Source of the DNA: Sesamum alatum
Taxonomy: Eukaryota; Streptophyta; Magnoliopsida; Lamiales; Pedaliaceae
DNA: 64,000 nucleotides
Reading direction: 5' to 3'
Assembly: GCA_034509735.1 (NCBI GenBank)
Contig: JACGWO010000003.1
Location: 41,648,873-41,712,872 of the forward strand
In this document: positions 31,310 through 43,255 of the stretch, in pieces
Layout: each line of letters begins with the position of its first letter
How positions within the stretch are numbered: position 1 is the first letter of the stretch
Program-made: the position numbers and the translations under genes
The notes under the pieces: generated by a model
What the model saw: only the letters and a program-made list of their open reading frames with translations
Database searches by the model: none
What the model was told of the DNA's origin: nothing

Positions 31310-32616
31310 GAGATAATTACATTTACACCCCCTCACCTATTGTTCATTTACACAAACCACTCCTTCCTTTTAAAAAATTACAGAAACCACCCCTGACAGC
31401 CTTTAAAACCCAAAAATACCCCTATTGAATTGGTCAAACTTTAATATAAATTTTAGTGGACAAAAATGCCCTTAGGGGTGTTTCTGTAATTACCAAAAGG
31501 TAGAGGAGTGTTAATGTAATGTTTATGATGATAAGTAATATGACCCCATATATTTTTTCATTATTTATATCAAACTTAAATTTAAATTTAAATTATTTTA
31601 TCAATTTATTTAATTGAATCTCTATAAAAAATTACAGTTTCTAATAATTGAAATATTAAATTATTCAATTAATATATATTTCTAAAATTAGTTACTAGAT
31701 TATAAGTTTAAATTAAAAAAATATTATACTTGAATAAATTATTTGAAATTATTAAAATTAAAAAAATATTTATCCTCTATTTTTATTTATAACTAAATTT
31801 TATTAAAATTAATATATTATAATTTAAAATAATTTATGAATTTTATATAAATCATATCAGAATTAGTAAAATAAATAATTTATTTATTAAAAAGATATTT
31901 TATTTTTTTTTAAATTATCCCTCACCCCGCCGCCCCGCTTGCGCCCTCCTCGCCGCCTTGTAACTAACTTTTACAATTTAAATGTATAGCCTAGTAACTA
32001 ACTTTTGTATTATATTAATTGAATAATTTAATATTTCAATTATTAAAATGTGTAATATATGTAAAGATTCAATAAAAATAGTTAATAAAATGATTTAAAC
32101 TTAAATTTAAGTGTGATATAATTTATTAATTTTAGTTATAAATAAAATAGAGGATAAATAATTTTTTAATTTTAAAAATCTAAAATATTTATACAAGTGT
32201 GATGATTATAATTTAAATGTACAACATAGTAACTAACTTTATAAATATATATTAATTAAATAATTTAATATTTCAATTATTAAAATCTGTAATTTCATAT
32301 AGAGATTAAATTAAAAAAATTAATAAAATAATTTAAATTTAAATTTAAATTTGATATAAATAATAAAAAAAAATATATGGGGTCATATTACTCATCCTCA
32401 TAGACATTACATTAACACCCCCTCTATCTTTTGGTAATTACAGAAACACCCCTAAGGGCATTTTTGTCCTTCAAAATTTATTGTAAAGTTTGACCAAATC
32501 AATAGGGGTATTTTTGGATTTTAAAGACTGTCAGGGGTGGTTTCTGTAATTTTTCAAAAGATAGGGATGATTTGTGTAAATGGACAATAAATAAGGGGTG
32601 TAAATGTAATTATCCC
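31310..32616. mobile_element. Large long-TIR Mutator-type non-autonomous element with perfect 9-bp target duplication
   Basis: The ends are GAGATAATTACATTTACACC (left) and GGGATAATTACATTTACACC (right, reverse complement). Similarity extends about 250 bases and includes ACAGAAACCACCCCTGACAG and its complement. AATTTGTTA lies on both sides (31301-31309 and 32617-32625). The AT-rich interior has further inverted and direct repeats (TAGTAACTAACTTT twice, near 31990 and 32230) and a short GC patch at 31921-31960. At 1307 bp it is the longest of the MITEs in this group. Confidence 0.85.
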
Positions 32617-33304
32617 AATTTGTTAATATGAAGCAAATAATCCAAAATAACAAATAATTATATGGTGCAGGAGATAAGAATGAAAGATAAAAAGGGAAAT
32701 GTTGCGTGTTCGCTTTTACTGACTGTCCTCTTGGGGCCCGCACTCACTAATCACCGGCTGCTGCTGCTGCTGCCCGAGCATGCCTGCTTTTGAATACTTG
32801 CCCGGTGACCGAAGTGACCGTTTGAGTAGTTCAGTGCGCAATGGGACAAACACAATTGAAACTGCTGCATTAGTTGTTGCACCCTATACTAAAGCTAGCA
32901 CTTCCCTATATTTATGTAAAAAATTCAATAAGGATAAAATGATATTTTTCATCTATATTTTGGGATTATATAATTAATTTTTTTTAAAAATATATATATA
33001 TATATTTATAATTTTTTAAATAATAATAAAATATTTATAATTATATCACATTTATAATTCTAATTTACTATATTTTTTTATATTATGAAAGCAAGTTTGG
33101 TTTTTGTTTTATTTGAAACCCCATGCCATTCATATTTTTGTCTGAATTAATGTACTCATCTTCACTCCTGCACACTAAACTCTTCCAGCTGTCCAAAATT
33201 AAAAGCAAATCCCTATTGATTTGACAAAACAAGAGGAAAAAAAGACAAAACCCATAATGTAACTTGTGAGGAATATCTGGGCAAGAAACAAATCATCAAA
33301 AATA
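32617..33304. other. Intergenic stretch with a short GC-richer island
   Basis: At 32715-32900 base composition rises, with a (CTG)5-like tract at 32757-32772 and an open frame of 65 codons (32780-32977) beginning MPAFEYLPGDRSDRL. I do not recognise the protein, and the frame runs into AT-rich DNA. It may be a gene-fragment relic. The rest (32980-33300) is AT-rich with nothing identifiable. Confidence 0.35.
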
Positions 33305-35237
33305 GAGAAAATTAATTAAATAATATTACAATAAATAAAAAAATAAAAAAGGATTTTTTTAAAAGTTGCATGTGCCTGCTTCTGCACGATGCGTCTATGA
33401 ATTAGACGCATGCATGCAAATAGATGCCCAATATCCAGAGACACTGATTTCTTTGGTATTTATATCCAATTATTCTCATTTTTTTTGTATTGTGCGTCCC
33501 AAAATTTTAAAGTAGCAAAAAATTTTCTTTCAGGTTGACGGAGTTTGTTCTCATTTTGGTGGGAAAAGGTGGATGGAGCATGCTGAAAATTTCTTGAGTT
33601 TGAAAGGATACTAAGTTTACCTTTACTAATATTTATTATATTTATGCTTTTATTTGTATTTATAGTGATGAATTTATATTTTTTTTATTTGAAGATATGA
33701 CAGATCAAAATAATATTATTATTGTTATATTTTATGGAGGTCAACGAATTAATTCATATGATTGTATAAGATATGATCGTCCTGAAGTCGCATTTAGAAA
33801 AATATGCCGTAGTACTATGTTTGTTGAACTGGAGTCGATTTTATTTGAAACACTTGGCCTCCGTAGGGTTGACTTTAAATATGTTTTAAATATGTGACAT
33901 GTAATGCTGGTCGATGGAGGGAGACGGTGTTGCATATTCAGACCGATCAAGATTTGTAGTTTTTTTTCGATCCAGTAAATGGGTATGCGGCTGTTGATAT
34001 TTTTGTTGAAGTTGAAAAAGTGTGTGAAAACATCGTACCAGACGACCCGTTTGTTGGTGATTGGGGAACATACATGTATATATTAACACAAGATTCACCC
34101 AATTGGCCAGCAATAACTCAAGCGATGGGCAGGGTTGGGATTAATGAAAGTTATGCAGGTCCATCTACATACAGGGTTGGGATAAACAAAGATTATGCGG
34201 GTCCATCTGCATACAATGAAGAGGATAATTACGACCTGAACGATGAGGCAGAAGCCGATAGTTTCGTAAATAATAATCCAATAGACTCAGAACCAGATGT
34301 GGTTGAACTGGATGGTCAAGATGATGGTAATTCTGAAAATGATGAAGAAGTCAGCATTCCAGTTATATTAGACGTGCTTCGAGGTAATATGAACGAGTCG
34401 AGAGGTCAACAACAGGCATTTGATTTGAACATGCCCGCAACCTCGGAACCACCTTCTCTATATCCTGTTATTCCTTTTTTCAGTATGACACATCCAGAGG
34501 TACCTGCTGACTCCGTCGATATCCCTACTGGTAGTTGGGGTAATTTTTACGACGAAAACACTAGAGAGCTCGAATGTGGAATGGTTTTCAAGAGTAAAAT
34601 ACACTTGATTGAGAGTGTACAAGATTTCTCGGTGCGCTTTGCAATACGAGAATTCCGCGTTGTAGAGAGCAGACCAAAATTGTGGAAGGTCGTCTGCAAA
34701 TACGATAAAGAGAGTGGGTGCCCTTGGATGCTACGAGGAATATTCAAGGCTAACATGGGATTATTTAAGATTACGAAGTATGTGGAACCGCATACATGCC
34801 TGATGAATGAGATTTCTTTAGATCATCAGGCAAGAGTATGATCGCAACATTTTTATTGGGTATGGTTCGTCAAAACCCAGCATATGATATCAAATATGTC
34901 CAACAGAACGTAAAAAATTGATTTGGTTTCGAAATTTCTTATCATAAGGCTTAACATTTGAGTATGTTGAAACCCGAGGATGTTGTAAGTTAAGAGTGTG
35001 TGTTGAGTTTATATAAAGGGGGAATGGGGAGGGGGATTTGTTGCGAAGAGGTTGGGGAGGGGGCGGTTAGACGGGATACATGTGTGAAACTGGGGTCAAA
35101 GTCCCCGGTTTCAACACCAAATTTAAAAGGCAATGTATCCGCACAGAAACCGTAACCCCGGTTTCACACTAAAAATTTAAAATTTTTATATTCACGTCTT
35201 TTTGTTATTTTTTTTTATATTATTTAATTAATTTACC
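33305..35237. mobile_element. Internally deleted family B MULE with perfect 9-bp target duplication
   Basis: The exact 9-mer TCAAAAATA lies on both sides (33296-33304 and 35238-35246). Terminal repeats are GAGAAAATTAATTAAATAAT (left) and GGTAAATTAATTAAATAAT (right, reverse complement), followed by A-rich sequence; the same terminus starts palindrome 2 at 9282. The left part carries the 5' portion of a MULE transposase on the plus strand. The sequence jumps at about 34953 from transposase to the reverse of the PMD leader (C-rich tract, TATA box near 35010, GTGTGAAACCGGGG near the end). It is therefore a deletion derivative that joins the two gene starts of a convergent transposase/PMD element. 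Confidence 0.9.
33697..34952 (+). pseudogene. 5' part of a MULE transposase (family B)
   Basis: The reading starts at ATG 33697 with MTDQNNIIIVIFYGGQRINS, a typical MULE N-terminus. A frameshift near 33896 and a TAG codon near 33957 interrupt it, after which the frame at 34020-34841 is open for 273 codons. That part has two copies of a motif ending AGPSTY / AGPSAY (34132-34215), an acidic segment (YDLNDEAEADSF, QDDGNSENDEE), a Pro/Ser segment, and the Mutator-type DNA-binding domain VRFAIREFRVVESRPKLWK..CKYDKESGCPWMLRGIFK (about 34630-34750). The gene stops being recognisable after FGFEISYHKA at about 34950, where the internal deletion begins. The catalytic core is entirely absent. Confidence 0.85.
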
Positions 35238-35754
35238 TCAAAAATATGTGCACTATGTTTGGTTTTATTTTTTGTCCTTCTTGAAGATGGTCTGAAAATA
35301 AAATTAAACGCGGTCTACTCTCAGAACACCTTCATTAAGTGTTTTGGGAGGTTTTCACTCAATCCCCCATATAATAATATATTATATAATTTAATTCACT
35401 TACAAATAATGAAATACTATTACTTTTTCTTAAATATACAAAATACATACAATACCTTTTTAATATTATTTAAAATTAACTCCAAAAATACATTCAAACA
35501 TATACCATATTTTTTTTTTCTTTTTTCACAAAACAAAACAAAACAAAAGAAAGAATTACAATTTTTGGTTTAGTACTTGCTGCTTTGTACTGTTGTCGGG
35601 CTCCATCTTCGCCTTCTGCACCCAAAGGAAATTGTACAACTCAATACACTATAATTGCACCACAAAAAAATAAAAAGTTACAATAAATTCTGTGGGGCTA
35701 ATTCCCATTCTCATCGGTGGGTGCACCACAAAAATATTCAATAAAACCACCGGT
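35238..35754. repeat. TGTTTGGTTT-ended repeat, copy 1
   Basis: The stretch with ATGTTTGGTTTTATTTTTTG, AAGATGGTCTGAAAATAAAA and AATACATACAATACCTTTTT (35251-35520) is related to 45340-45857 and to 46805-47110. A second block here, GGGCTCCATCTTCGCCTTC with AAATTGTACAA (35598-35640), occurs in the opposite sense at 46715-46790. It is non-coding and the boundaries are approximate. Confidence 0.5.
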
Positions 35755-35780
35755 TATATTATAGTGTTAAATACACTTTG

Positions 35781-36315
35781 TGTAGGAAATATTGCATATA
35801 TGTGAAGCACACTAACACATATTGCACATAATCAGTTCTGGTGATTACCTAAATGGTATGATAGGTCAACATGCAGCGGAATTAACTTTGACACCAATCT
35901 TTGTGGCTCGTCTACAAGCTTCCTACGATCTCTTGGATCTGCAAGCACGCCCTATGAATCCACATGTCTCCTAGCACGTCTCTTCTCGGCCTTGTCACGA
36001 TCGCCCTTCTCTCGCTCCACGTAGATTGGTGCCAGAGCTATCCACTAGAATTTACACGCCTTAAACCCCCGGAAACTTTTGGTGATACTCCAAGAGAGAA
36101 CCGAAAGAGTATTTGGCGAGAAGCTTTGGGAGAGTGTACGTCAAATAGTATTATATTTTTCATGCTATAGAAGCACCCTATTTATAGGTGTGCAAGGGTG
36201 GAGTCCAACCCTAATACAAACTGTAGGGGACTACAGACTCTTCACACAAGAGGAGTCTTCCCTAACCACAAGTTTGGGAGACATCAAACTCTTTAAATAT
36301 GGATGATATTTAATA
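35781..36315 (-). repeat. 3' LTR of the retrotransposon
   Basis: On the plus strand it begins TGTAGGAAATATTGCATATA and ends GATGATATTTAATA. The end of the LTR is TA rather than CA on this strand in both copies, so the canonical terminal dinucleotide has been lost or was never present. A phrase CTATTTATAGGTGTGCA (about 36178-36194) may hold the TATA-like element of the LTR promoter. Confidence 0.9.
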
Positions 36316-36326
36316 TCTCCCACTCA
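36316..36326 (-). other. Polypurine tract of the LTR retrotransposon
   Basis: The minus-strand sequence TGAGTGGGAGA directly abuts the 3' LTR, the required position for plus-strand DNA priming. Position and purine content support the call. Confidence 0.75.
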
Positions 36327-39289
36327 TACATATTTGACATAGCCTTTCTAATCCAAAATATCTCATCTCCCATCCCCTATTTCATACAGGGAGTAAGGCA
36401 TGCGACCAAACGAGAAAAGATAAAAAACATGAGGAGAGTTATATTAAGTCATCACCAATACTAACATAACTCATCAACTCAAAAAATAACTCGCTATGTA
36501 CCCCAAACCTTGTGGACGCACTTGATCAAGCATCTCTAGATCCCTCAACAAATAGAGCATGCTTGACCCTCTCAGATATGCTTCTACGTTCATGACTAGT
36601 CAGACATATTCCGACTAAGTCGCCCGGGCTATGAACAATAGAACATAAGTGCGTCACCAACTTGGTTCTTCCTCGACCTCTCACATCAATCAGTTTGGCC
36701 TTGACAGCTTTCCTAGACATGCTCCGACAAACCGTATCACTCGTGGCCATTGGAAAGCATGCTACAGTAGCATCATCAAGCTTACGCCTCATGACATGGT
36801 CTTGAGTCCCAAAGGGTACAAAGGATTGTATGGGCCCACACAGTGACGAAGCAGGGACCTATTCAGTCACTCCCCACGGTAGGTCGTCTTAACGCACATG
36901 TAGTATGATCACATGCTATGATGGAGCTCCCACTCAACTTGGGCATGTCAAAGCTCTCAACATCATATGAACCTAAGTCCAGTCGCTATCCAAGCGCCTA
37001 ACTTGCGCACTACCAGACAGTCACTCTCTTAATGCCCTCTAGTAGTTCGCACGTTCAGCTCAAAATAGGCCTTTTATAAAGTTCGGACATACTTCATAAT
37101 CGATCAAATATGTGATCTCATCTTAGCTTCTCTAGCCAAGGCGACTATTCATTATACATTGTCCTTCCCCACTTCTTAAGTGCGAAGGTGATCATTCGCA
37201 TGACTCACTAGTGCAAAATGATCTTTCAAGTCTCATCTTGCTCGCTATAGCAGCGCCAAGGCGATTACCCGTGTGAGAGGGCCAATCAGGGCCTAGTGAC
37301 ATTTCATAATCAGTACCAATCTTATGTTCTCACAAGCCATAAGAATCAAGTTCTACATGATCTTTTACCACTAACATTCCTTCATCAATACCAAGGTTTG
37401 GTAAAAGGGATGAGCGCTCATACCGCTCGTAGAACATGTTGGAGAACAATAGATTATGCGCATGTCTCAAATATCTAGCATCTGTATACTAGGTCCTCCA
37501 ACAATACTTGGCGCCCAAAAGTATACAGAGTTTTGCTATGTGCATTACATATGCATCATGACCAGATAGTTTTAGTCTGATCGTAGATTACTTTCATAGA
37601 TCACTTTGTTGCATCACGATATGTACATCAAGGATCACTTTTCTACTCACCATTCTAATTATTGAGCATAGGACTAGTTGTGCACACATATTGCGCATCA
37701 AACATTCTACAGCGCCCACGAACACATCATTTCTTTTCTTCTTTCAATTTAAGACATATCCCTTGACTAAGAACAATGTGGTTATGGAGTATCAATTAGG
37801 AAGTATGATACATATACAACTTTAATGTCTGAACACTAAGTATGCATCATACTTGCTCCTATGTCCATGCGAAAGACTGCCGCTCTATTTGGCGATATCT
37901 CCACGTCACTTCTAGCCGTCAAACTTATTTGCCCGCATCGGATGAGAGCTAATGCTGTCACAATTTTGACATATCTGGTGGTCATCTCGATCATCGTTAA
38001 GCCTATCAAATGATAGCTCGATGGAATCGATATTATCACTACCTGGACAATAATTCAAGTTATAAATGGAGCTTGCAAGCACCAAACTTGCGCTTGCCCC
38101 ACAACTTGAATTAACTAGAAGATCCACATGATCATCATGTCCACTACTTAATTGGATATGTCAACTATCATCAACTAGGAGCACCTAGGTGAAAGTGGCG
38201 ATAGTGGCTATGGCGAGTTCAGACAAATCTCACCATCAAGGAAAATGTCCCAAAACTACACCCCTCAGTGGGCGTAAATATTTTGCCGTCAGTTGACCTT
38301 TATACTTATCTATCTTGAACTTGACCTTTTAGAAACCCCATGTTTCAAAAATAATCTTGTAAATAGATAGGAGATCAACCTTGTTCTTAGTCATTAGGCT
38401 TATCAATTCCCTTTAAGCACTTGTCCACCAGAAGTGTTACGTGAAGTCAATTCTTGACTCATCAATATCCATCAAATACTTGTGGAGGATACCCATTCAG
38501 TCTCATATAGACGAGGGGGAACATTATTAATGTCCACTCCTTATTTGTGGAATTTGAAAATCCTTTTTCTAGTCAGACACTCCCACTGACTTTTGAGTCG
38601 CTTCGATTATCTCTTGCAACTAAAGATGAATAAAATATCATCATTGCAGATAAATGGGCGCCTTTCTTAAGAATCTTTCACCCTCATAGTTAAGACTCTT
38701 TTGACCTCACGGATCTAAAAAAAAAGGTTCCTTCTTAAGGAATCTATATTGCGCGACTAATTTCTCCATGAACCCTTTGTTCATATTTGCCTATTCAGTA
38801 GGTACATGCCATATGCTTGCTACCATATTAACAAGAGTTGGAGAACTTCGTAGAGGCACTTTATCATGTTGTAGGCTGCATTCGAAAATTGCATCTACCC
38901 AAGTGAAATGCAAAATGGTCTTGCGCCATTAAATTCTAGACATTTCTAGAAATGTTAGATTCTTTTCCTTTTGCAAGCTCATGCAGCTGCTAAGAGATTA
39001 GAATCATGATTCGTTTATAGTTTTTATATTCCTCAGTACTTGTCCAACGTAATCAGACATGGTACTTTCGCTCCTTATCAGTACATGGAACCATAATGTT
39101 CACATCCTTTAATTCTCTATCCTTGTCAAAAATCGCTGAAAATAGCGCTTTTCAACTAGTGAGAAAGGTGCACTGATCAATAGCGTGAGAAATACTATTG
39201 CATCATTTCATGCCTCATACTCATAAGTCCGCATTCATTTATTGGATAATTTTTAGCGGTTTGATACTTTCTTATTTTCTAGCGAACTC

Positions 39290-39560
39290 CTTTTCGCTTG
39301 GGAAATTTTTTGATCAAGAGTAACCTTTTAGCGAGTGAACCAAGTGGCCTCTTCTAGCTAACATAATCTTTCTCGGGGAGGTTGATTTTAGCGAGTGAAC
39401 CAGGTGGTTTTTTCTTAGCTAACATGGTCAATCTCAAGGAAGAATAACCTTTAGCAAATGAACCAAGTGGCCTCCTTTAGCTAACACAATCTTCCTTGGG
39501 GAGGTCGACTTTAGCGAGTTAATCAAATAGTTTGTTCTAGCTAATATGGTCATTCTCAAA
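39290..39560. repeat. Tandem repeat inside the retrotransposon
   Basis: Four imperfect units of about 62 bases follow a common plan: TTTAGCGAGTGAACCAAGTGG, then TTCTAGCTAACATAATC or TAGCTAACATGGTCAAT, then a TCTCGGGGAGG-type block. The units alternate in type, so the higher-order period is about 124 bases. They do not encode a repeat protein in any frame without stops. Confidence 0.7.
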
Positions 39561-41149
39561 ATCCCATATGCCATGACACAAGAAGTGAAAGAAGAAATGT
39601 AAATGACAATAAAAAAAATGCATCTTAAGATGGATAAGTCACAACACACAACAAATGTCCTAAGAGTGCTCTTAACACGATTAGACTATATCGGATAACT
39701 AGTGCCTTTTGCACAACTCTTTAAAGTAGCTCCATTGCTTTTTATATAACTCTTGAAAAGTACAACTCATATCAATAAATGAGCGTGGGGTGGTACTTCC
39801 AGAATTCCTCCTTTTGTGTGCTATGCCACAATATTTCTATACTAGCGCACAATACCGATAATAGTCATTTTGCTCAATCTCGAATTACATGTGCTAGGTC
39901 TTGCCATATCTATCATCCATCTAAGGAGAGAATTGGAGACCCTAGCAAAGTTAATAAGAGAGTATTTATTTAGTTAAACTTCCTCTCAGTTCAATTATGA
40001 GTGGAGTAACTAATTTCCCATAGCACTATGACAATTGTTGGTGTCACTTGCTTTAGAAAAAATGATACAATTATCACCTCGTGGATCAAGTTTTCAGTCT
40101 TGCACTTATCATGCTACTCTTTGTTTGATCCAACAATACTTTAGTTGGTTCAACATGAGTAACAAGTGCATCTCTTTTGTGTTCCAACCGAAAAAAAATC
40201 AAACCTCAAGTTTGGCGATTTTGGTTGAACACATAAATATCCATAAGTCAACTCAATTAGCAACTTAAGATGAGTGAGCTTATATTCAAGAATAGAGCTT
40301 GACAACTCGCCAATGAGATTCTTTAGTTTGCAGCTTAACCAATAAAAGCGCAAATGTTTTCTTGATCCACCATTAATTGTCAGCGTCTAAGTCGCGACAA
40401 TATTAGACAATTATCCATCTCAACATTTAACAGACTCAAAAAAAATGGTGAATTAATCTAAGATCTCTAGGTGTGCGCAAAAAATATAGCACTAATATTC
40501 TATTCTGGATCCAAGTAAATTATTTATTATTTCTTTATACCAACAGAATCGAAAATCTCACCACATGGCTAGTAATCATCTCCCACTGAGTAAAAAGTCA
40601 TAATAAACTATTTACTGATCACGAATAAAATAACTCCATATATGTCCAAAAAAAACTCTACGTGCATGTCATATGCGATATGAATAAAATAAAATAATAA
40701 ATAGCCCCGCATGGGCTACACTAACATTTGGTGCATCATGTTGAGATAATTTGGCCTCTATGGTGGTAAATAGCAAAACATATCCCCACAAAAAATTACA
40801 TGGCCTCCAAAAAACGGCCGAAAAATACATTTTTTAAAAAAAAATGTAATTACATTGATGTAACGCCTACTACATTATGCTAAAAAAAATTACATCCAAG
40901 ACCTACTACATCAATCTAGAAAAAAATTGGGGATACTGCATTAATTACCACCATATCATAAATTATCTCCACAAATAATAAAAATATTCACATAATGCAT
41001 GAGCACCCAAATGTTAATATCGATATATTCATAGCACAAAATCATATTGCACATATTCAATAAATTGCCATAAAAATATATTATTACACAATTATCTAAG
41101 CATGCATTCATATAATAGGAGCACTTATTAGCATATTTGAATCACAAAA

Positions 41150-41360
41150 ATATGCTTCCATAAATTGCAATCACAAAAAATATTACAATTAAAATAATCA
41201 TATTCAGGAATTGCAATCACATAATATTGCAATAATAAGTAATCAAAATAGCATAAATTGCAAACACAAATATTGCAATAATCAATAATCGACATGGGAT
41301 AAATTGCAATCACAAATGCAATAATAATCAACATGGCATAAATTGCAATAAATAAATACA
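41150..41360. repeat. Short AT-rich tandem repeat inside the retrotransposon
   Basis: Repeated variants of AAATTGCAATCACAAA and ATATTGCAATAATAA, about 30 bases apart, six to seven copies. The stretch lies in the 5' part of the element, between the leader and the featureless interior. Both strands have an incidental open frame through it. Confidence 0.65.
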
Positions 41361-41654
41361 CATTATTTTCAAAGTCATGCTCCAATTTTTCACAACACAA
41401 AAAAGGAGAAAATATAAATATTTAGACTTAGAAAAAAATAAAATAATCTTTTCAACAACCCGAAAAGGTCGCCCCATCAAATATAAATTTTCAAAAAATA
41501 TATATATGTTTTTATTGAGAAAATGGATTTTAAAAAAATTGGGAAAAAACGCAGCCAAACAAAGCCTTAGCCGAGAGCCAGCCATAAGCTAGCCATGAAC
41601 AACAGGCTCGGCTCCGCTTGGCTCCGCTCACAAGCCAACCAAGAGGCATTAAAC

Positions 41655-41765
41655 TCTACATCCAGTTGGCGCCAAGTCAACGCCTAGTTGGTGCCGAATC
41701 AGCGTCCAATTGGCGCCTAGTCAGCCATCATGGGACCCGCACCCAATTGGCGCAACATCAGCAAT
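41655..41765. repeat. TTGGCGCC-type short repeats in the retrotransposon leader
   Basis: Four to five copies of a unit of about 26 bases built on AGTTGGCGCCAAGTCA / CAATTGGCGCCTAGTCA. The core TTGGCGCCAA is palindromic. This is a local GC-rich patch in the leader, upstream (on the minus strand) of where gag would begin. Confidence 0.6.
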
Positions 41766-42184
41766 CAGTCAGCATGTCTCCGGCGCCGGCCAATTTCCCG
41801 CGACAATGTATATTCCTGCGAAAATTTCAAAAATTCATATCTAATTCATTTTAAATCCATTTTCGATGATTCAAATACCGTTTCGAACCTCTTTTCATGC
41901 TCCACAATATAGAATAAAAATAATTTAATGAAAAAGACATAATCAGGTTTGATTTTCTGCTCAAAGAAAATAAATTTGAAAACTAGGATTTGATTTTTCT
42001 CACAAACCACTCATCCGATTTTCACCAAATTTTAACTACATGATCTCCACAAATAGATCTACATATGGTGAAAAAATCAATGAAAAAACTCATGCTTTCA
42101 TGGTAAAAATAATTTTCTCAAAAATACAAGCATACAAAAAACTTTCGCGATTAATCAGGCAAATCAAGCGAGACTAAGCCGTAG

Positions 42185-42198
42185 TGGCTCTGATACCA
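42185..42198 (-). other. Primer-binding site (initiator Met-tRNA type)
   Basis: The minus strand reads TGGTATCAGAGCCA, the standard complement of the 3' end of plant initiator methionine tRNA, and sits one base from the 5' LTR. It fixes the element's orientation. Confidence 0.9.
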
Positions 42199-42199
42199 T

Positions 42200-42738
42200 T
42201 GTAGGAAATATTGCATATATGTGAAGCACACTAACACATATTGCACATAATCAGTTCCGGTGATTACCTAAATGGTATGATATGTTAACACGCAGTGGAA
42301 TTAACTTTGACACCCGGATCTTTGTGGCTCGTCTACAAACTTCCTACGATCTCTTGGATCTGCAAGCATGCCCTACGAATCCACGTGTCTCCTAGCACGT
42401 CCCTTCTCGGCTTTGTCACGATCGCCCTTCTCTCGTTCCACGTAGATCGCTACCAAAGCTATCCACTAGAGTTTACACGCCTTAAACCCCCGGAGACTTT
42501 TGGTGATACTCCAAGAGAGAACCGAGAGAGTATTTGGCGAGAGGCTTTGGGAGAGTGTACGCCGAATAGTATTATATTTCTCATGCTATAGAAGCATCCT
42601 ATTTATAGGTGTGCACGAGAGGAGTTCAACCCTAATACAAACTGTAGGGGACTACAGACTCTTTACACAAGAGGAGGATCTTCCCTAACCACAAGTTTGG
42701 GAGACATCAAACTCTTTAAATATGGATGATATTTAATA
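42200..42738 (-). repeat. 5' LTR of the retrotransposon
   Basis: This is the partner of 35781-36315. Relative to it, it has two 2-base length differences (near 42315 and 42675) and about 30 substitutions, mostly C/T and G/A changes as expected for decay of methylated cytosines. The duplicated target CTTTG follows at 42739-42743. Confidence 0.9.
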
Positions 42739-42829
42739 CTTTGCATGTCTGAATTATGTCTGCGGTGCATTTACCCTCCTAAATTATAAAATGTAATAAA
42801 ATATCCCCTCACAATATGGATAAATTTTT

Positions 42830-43255
42830 GGGTAAATTACATCTACCTTCCCTGAGGTTTGGCATAATTACAAATACCCCATCATTGTTTGAAAAATTAC
42901 AAATACCCCCCTGAGGTTTGTAACCGTCTAACAAATAATCCATTTTTATTCATTTTTATGGGTAAATTGACCAAAATGCACTTATGCAATTTATTTAATT
43001 TTTAATTTTTTTTGAATTTTTTGGGACTACAATGCGCAGGGAGAGGTTTTTAAATTTTTTTACACAGATGAGTTAATAATGCAATCTGCCTCGGCTGATT
43101 TTTTGATAATTTAACTAAAAAAATCAAGGGCAAAATGGTCAATTTTAGGCCTTTGGTTGAAAATTACAAACCTCAGGGTGGTATTTGTAATTTTTCAAAC
43201 AACGAGGGGTATTTGTAATTATCCAAACCTCAAGGGAGGTAGATGTAATTTACCC
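42830..43255. mobile_element. Mutator-type MITE nested in the outer MITE
   Basis: Terminal inverted repeats GGGTAAATTACATCTACCTT (left) and GGGTAAATTACATCTACCTC (right, reverse complement) extend about 130 bases, with 'aattacaaatacccc' repeated within each arm. The perfect 9-mer TAAATTTTT lies on both sides (42821-42829 and 43256-43264). It lies inside the larger MITE at 35764-44014 and must be younger than it. A diverged relative is at 47193-47605. Confidence 0.9.

Larger units (their letters stand above)
35781..42738 (-). mobile_element. LTR retrotransposon without recognisable gag-pol
   Basis: Two long terminal repeats (35781-36315 and 42200-42738) flank a 5.9-kb interior. The primer-binding site TGGTATCAGAGCCA (minus strand, 42198-42185), matching initiator methionine tRNA as in many Copia elements, lies one base inside the right LTR, so the element runs on the minus strand. 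A polypurine tract (minus strand GAGTGGGAGA, 36325-36316) abuts the other LTR. The 5-bp target duplication is CTTTG (35776-35780 and 42739-42743). By eye the LTRs differ at about 30 positions over roughly 535 bases (5-6%), mostly transitions. I find no protease, integrase, reverse transcriptase or gag motif on either strand, so it is likely non-autonomous (LARD-like). Confidence 0.9.

Noticed and set aside
34020..34841. 273-codon open frame that looks like an intact gene
   Set aside because: It is the middle of a MULE transposase whose start is frame-shifted and whose catalytic core is deleted; it lies inside an element with terminal repeats and a 9-bp target duplication.
36526..36792. 88-codon minus-strand frame in the retrotransposon as a gag fragment
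   Set aside because: No zinc knuckle or other gag-pol motif; it lies near the 3' end of the element, where gag would not be.
39290..39560. Regular repeats with spacers resembling a CRISPR array
   Set aside because: The unit is tandem without unique spacers, diverged, and inside a plant LTR retrotransposon.
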